Below, piece by piece: positions 61,360 to 64,000 of a stretch of DNA of 64,000 bases. Numbering within the stretch: position 1 is the stretch's first letter; every line of letters begins with the position of its first letter. The notes beneath the pieces are model-generated. The model was not told the DNA's origin. It did not search any database and worked only from the letters and a program-made list of their open reading frames with translations. The position numbers and the translations under genes were made by a program. This DNA comes from Cystobacter ferrugineus (GTDB taxonomy: Bacteria; Myxococcota; Myxococcia; Myxococcales; Myxococcaceae), in contig NZ_MPIN01000001.1 of assembly GCF_001887355.1 (NCBI RefSeq), positions 62,001 to 126,000 of the forward strand, in the 5' to 3' direction.

Positions 61360-62553
61360 ATGAGCAGGCCGGTTCTCGCGGGTAGGGTGGCCCCCCTGGG
61401 CACCACCGTCTTCTCGGAATTCAGCGCGCTGGCCCTCCAGCACGGCGCGGTGAACCTGGGGCAGGGCTTCCCGGACTTCGATGGGCCCGAGGCCGTCAAG
61501 GAGGCCGCGCGCACGGCCATCACCGAGGGCGTCAACCAGTACGCCCCGGGCATCGGCCTGCGCGCGTTGCGCGTGGCCATCGCCGAGCACTCCGCGCGCT
61601 TCTACGGGCAGCAGGTTGATCCGGACACCATGGTGACCGTCACCAGCGGCGCCACCGAGGCCATCCTCTGCGTGCTGCTGGGGCTGGTGGATCCGGGCGA
61701 CGAGGTGGTGCTCTTCGAGCCCTTCTACGACTCGTACGACGCCAACATCGGCTTCGTCGGGGCCAGGCCGCGCTACGTGCCCCTGCGCCCCCCGGATGCC
61801 ACGCACGCCACGTGGTGGTTCGATCGCGACGAGGTGCGCGCCGCGTTCGGCCCCCGCACGCGCCTGCTCATCCTCAACTCGCCCCACAATCCCACCGGCA
61901 AGGTGTTCACCCGCGAGGAGCTCGAGTTCCTCGGCGGCCTGTGCGCCGAGCACGACGCGCGCGTGCTCTCCGACGAGGTGTACGAGCACATCGTCTTCGG
62001 CCCGGCGCGGCACGTGCGCGCCGCCACGCTGCCCGTGTTCGCGGACCGCACGGTGACGGTGAGCAGTGGGGGGAAGACGTTCAGCCTCACCGGCTGGAAG
62101 GTGGGGTGGTTCATCGCGCCTCCCGCGCTCAACGACGCCGTGCGGCGCGCGCACCAGTTCGTCACGTTCGCCACCGCCACGCCCCTGCAGGTCGCCATGG
62201 CGGCGGCGCTGCGGCTGCCGGACGCGTACTTCCAGGAACTGAGCACCGCCTACCACGCCCGGCGCGAGCGCTTGCTCGCGGGCCTCACGCGCGCGGGGCT
62301 CGAGGCCCATTCCCCCGAGGGCAGCTACTTCATCCTCGCGGACATCTCCGGACAGGGGCATGGGGACGACGTGGCCTTCTGCCGCCACCTGGTGACGCAC
62401 GTGGGCGTGGCCGCCATTCCTCCGAGCGTCTTCTACGGGCCCGAGCACCGGCACCTGGGACGGGGCTTCGCGCGCTTCGCCTTCTGCAAGACCGACGCGG
62501 TGCTCGATGAAGCGGTCCGCCGGCTCGAGGAGGGGCTCGCTCCGCCGCGCTGA
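61360..62553 (+). CDS. Class I aminotransferase (kynurenine/methionine-aminotransferase-like)
   Basis: 397 residues. PLP enzyme fold type I: GQGFPDF near the start (typical of the YbdL/KAT group), NSPHNPTGK (173-181), SDEVYEH and the PLP lysine K239 in SGGKTFS. The start sits 17 bp after the preceding stop. It probably transaminates methionine, glutamine or kynurenine-like substrates. It is co-directional with the lipid genes but not obviously part of that pathway. Confidence 0.87.
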   Translation: MSRPVLAGRVAPLGTTVFSEFSALALQHGAVNLGQGFPDFDGPEAVKEAARTAITEGVNQYAPGIGLRALRVAIAEHSARFYGQQVDPDTMVTVTSGATEAILCVLLGLVDPGDEVVLFEPFYDSYDANIGFVGARPRYVPLRPPDATHATWWFDRDEVRAAFGPRTRLLILNSPHNPTGKVFTREELEFLGGLCAEHDARVLSDEVYEHIVFGPARHVRAATLPVFADRTVTVSSGGKTFSLTGWKVGWFIAPPALNDAVRRAHQFVTFATATPLQVAMAAALRLPDAYFQELSTAYHARRERLLAGLTRAGLEAHSPEGSYFILADISGQGHGDDVAFCRHLVTHVGVAAIPPSVFYGPEHRHLGRGFARFAFCKTDAVLDEAVRRLEEGLAPPR

Positions 62554-62670
62554 GGGCCTCCCGCGCGCCGGGCGCTCGCCTCGCGGCTGGCTCGATCCAG
62601 GTGCCAGCTCCCGCTACAAAACCCTCGCCATCCACCGAAAGGGCGGTCCGCTCTGAGCTTCTTCGGAGAG

Positions 62671-63381
62671 TTGTATCTGCGCTCCACGCTGCCCTTCCTC
62701 TCCGCGGAGACGACGGAGCGGGAAGTGGCCTACCTCGAGCGCGCCTTCCAGTCCCTCGCGCTCCCGGGCCCCATCGTGGACCTGGGCTGTGGCCATGGCC
62801 GGCACGCCGCTCCGCTGAACACCCGGGGGGCCCTGGCGGGCCGCATCCTCGGCCTGGAGCTGGATGCCCTGTCCCTGCGCGAGCGCCTGCCTGGCTTTCC
62901 CGTGGTGCGCGCCGATCTGCGCTCGCTTCCTTTCCGCCCCGGCTCCCTGGCCGGTGCCTACGCCTGGTACTCGACCCTGTTCGTCTTCTCCGACGAGGAG
63001 CACGTGGCGCTGCTGCGCGAGGTGGCGCGCGGTCTGCGACCGGGGGGCCTGCTGGTGTTGCACACCGTGCCGCGCGGGCGCCTGGAGTCCGCGCCCCAGG
63101 CGTCCTTCTCCGGCCGCCTGCCCGACGGCAGCCTCCTGGAAGAGCAGAGCCGCTTCGACGCGGTGCGTGGTCGGGACGAGGCCACCCGCCGGTTGACGCT
63201 GCCCGATGGGCGCGTGCTCTCGGGCCGGTACGCCATCCGCTACTACCGGCTCGAGGAGTTGACCCAACTGCTGGAATCCACGGGGTTTTCGGTGGACTGG
63301 GTCCATGGTGGGCTGGAGGGGGAACCGCCCTCGGAGTCCTCCGTGGATCTCATCGTGGGCGCGCGGGTGCGGCCTGCCTGA
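62671..63381 (+). CDS. Class I SAM-dependent methyltransferase
   Basis: 236 residues from TTG at 62671; in-frame CTG at 62653 would add LSFFGE, a more natural beginning of this family, with AAAGGG upstream, so the start is uncertain. Motif I IVDLGCGHGRHAAPL, motif II region ADLRSLPF and post-III RGLRPGGLLVLHT are clear. The substrate is unknown; the motif I region matches small-molecule and lipid methyltransferases. Confidence 0.82.
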   Translation: MYLRSTLPFLSAETTEREVAYLERAFQSLALPGPIVDLGCGHGRHAAPLNTRGALAGRILGLELDALSLRERLPGFPVVRADLRSLPFRPGSLAGAYAWYSTLFVFSDEEHVALLREVARGLRPGGLLVLHTVPRGRLESAPQASFSGRLPDGSLLEEQSRFDAVRGRDEATRRLTLPDGRVLSGRYAIRYYRLEELTQLLESTGFSVDWVHGGLEGEPPSESSVDLIVGARVRPA

Positions 63382-63535
63382 CATGAGGGGCGGGAACAAC
63401 CTGGCGATAGTCTTGCGCGACGCGGCCCGGGAGATCATCTACACAGGGGGCACCCGACGCCCCCAGGTGTTTGTCGGCGCCCTCCAGGAAGACGTCGAGG
63501 CGGTCGGCGGGAAGCTCGACGCAGGACATCATCCA

Positions 63536-64000
63536 GTGGACTCGAACCAACATCGCGGCCCTCGCGTCACAGGGCTTGGCAGTCTTCCGCGGCGGGTGGA
63601 CCTCTACGAGGTCGGCCCGCGCGACGGCTTGCAGAACGAATTGCGCACACTTCCCACGCGCGACAAGGCGCGGCTCATCGAGGCGTTGATCGCCGCGGGC
63701 GAGAAGCGCATCGAGGTGACGTCCTTCGTCCACCCCAAGTGGATTCCCCAACTGTCGGACGCCGAGGAGCTCTTGCGTCTGGTGGGGCGGCGCGAGGGGG
63801 TGACGTTCTCCGCCCTGGTGCCCAACCTCAAGGGCCTGGCGCGCGCGAAGGAAGCGGGGCTGGAGGAGGCGGCGATCTTCATCTCCGCGTCCGAGGCCCA
63901 CTCGCACAAGAACATCAACAAGAGCATCGCCGAGGCGGTGGCCGAGGCCCGGCAGACGAGTGAAGCGGCGCTCAAGGCCGGCATGCGGGTGCGCGGCTAC
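63536..64000 (+). CDS. Hydroxymethylglutaryl-CoA lyase, N-terminal part
   Basis: Reading from 63596, VDLYEVGPRDGLQNE (metal-binding VGPRDGLQNE), EVTSFVHPKWIPQLSDA and FISASEAHSHKNINKS are the hallmarks of HMG-CoA lyase, which splits HMG-CoA to acetoacetate and acetyl-CoA in leucine breakdown. The gene runs past the window edge. The start is unclear: GTG at 63536 is given, GTG 63596 is possible, and the frame stays open up to an ATG at 63383. Confidence 0.88.
   Translation, partial: MDSNQHRGPRVTGLGSLPRRVDLYEVGPRDGLQNELRTLPTRDKARLIEALIAAGEKRIEVTSFVHPKWIPQLSDAEELLRLVGRREGVTFSALVPNLKGLARAKEAGLEEAAIFISASEAHSHKNINKSIAEAVAEARQTSEAALKAGMRVRGY

Overview
The window is about 70% GC, with strong GC bias at third codon positions, many GTG/TTG starts and tightly packed genes. 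Several families point to a predatory, fruiting-body-type member of the Myxococcota, most likely Cystobacterineae (Cystobacter/Archangium/Melittangium-like). These are a DUF2381 protein, a SitI6-type double-CXXCG immunity protein, Cys-rich Sel1 lipoproteins, PilZ and receiver/GGDEF regulators, and a sphingolipid gene set. Genus is inference only. It reads as a chromosomal segment mixing core genes with short accessory patches. I saw no rRNA, CRISPR array, transposase or integrase.

Layout. 0-5.8 kb, mostly minus strand: an RND/heavy-metal-type efflux adaptor (cut by the window edge) with a TolC partner and a good promoter; a subclass B1-type metallo-beta-lactamase lipoprotein; a Nudix hydrolase; two gene remnants; an acetoacetate-decarboxylase-fold protein and a cytochrome P450. 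5.9-13.4 kb: an active/inactive M16 peptidase pair, an RluA-type pseudouridine synthase, a membrane M50 protease with a C-terminal helical-repeat domain, two exported proteins of unknown role and a CxxC protein. 13.6-20.1 kb, plus strand: mlaE-mlaF-mlaD (retrograde phospholipid transport), a PfkB kinase, a PilZ protein, a metallophosphoesterase and an exported protein. The matching mlaC is detached, at 54.2 kb.

20.1-36.9 kb is the most accessory part. It holds a large Cys-rich protein with an L,D-transpeptidase-like motif plus a LysM/peptidoglycan-binding partner, an orphan SitI6 immunity gene joined in frame to a Uma2-like fragment, a DUF2690 exported protein, an HxlR/SDR pair, a geranylgeranyl-reductase-type flavoprotein and a Sel1 lipoprotein. 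Then comes a 3.8-kb three-gene cassette (hydrolase, MFS pump, LysR regulator) bracketed by an exact 45-bp direct repeat that is the 3' end of the adjacent PH-domain gene. A 5'-truncated DUF2381 gene and a SETD3/LSMT-like SET-domain protein close this part.

36.9-54.1 kb is largely housekeeping: recQ, psd, hisS, miaA, an rsmB-type methyltransferase, three tRNAs (Leu-CAA and two identical Ala-GGC), a polyprenyl synthase and class I fructose-bisphosphate aldolase. Among these are signalling genes: a flavoprotein fused to a receiver domain, a receiver-GGDEF cyclase and a receiver-cupin protein. 54.2-64 kb carries mlaC and then an apparent sphingolipid locus: a serine-palmitoyltransferase-like enzyme with a GNAT-fold acyltransferase that could be the ceramide synthase, followed by an MMPL exporter and a PAP2/IPC-synthase-like membrane enzyme. 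An aminotransferase, a methyltransferase and the start of an HMG-CoA lyase end the window.
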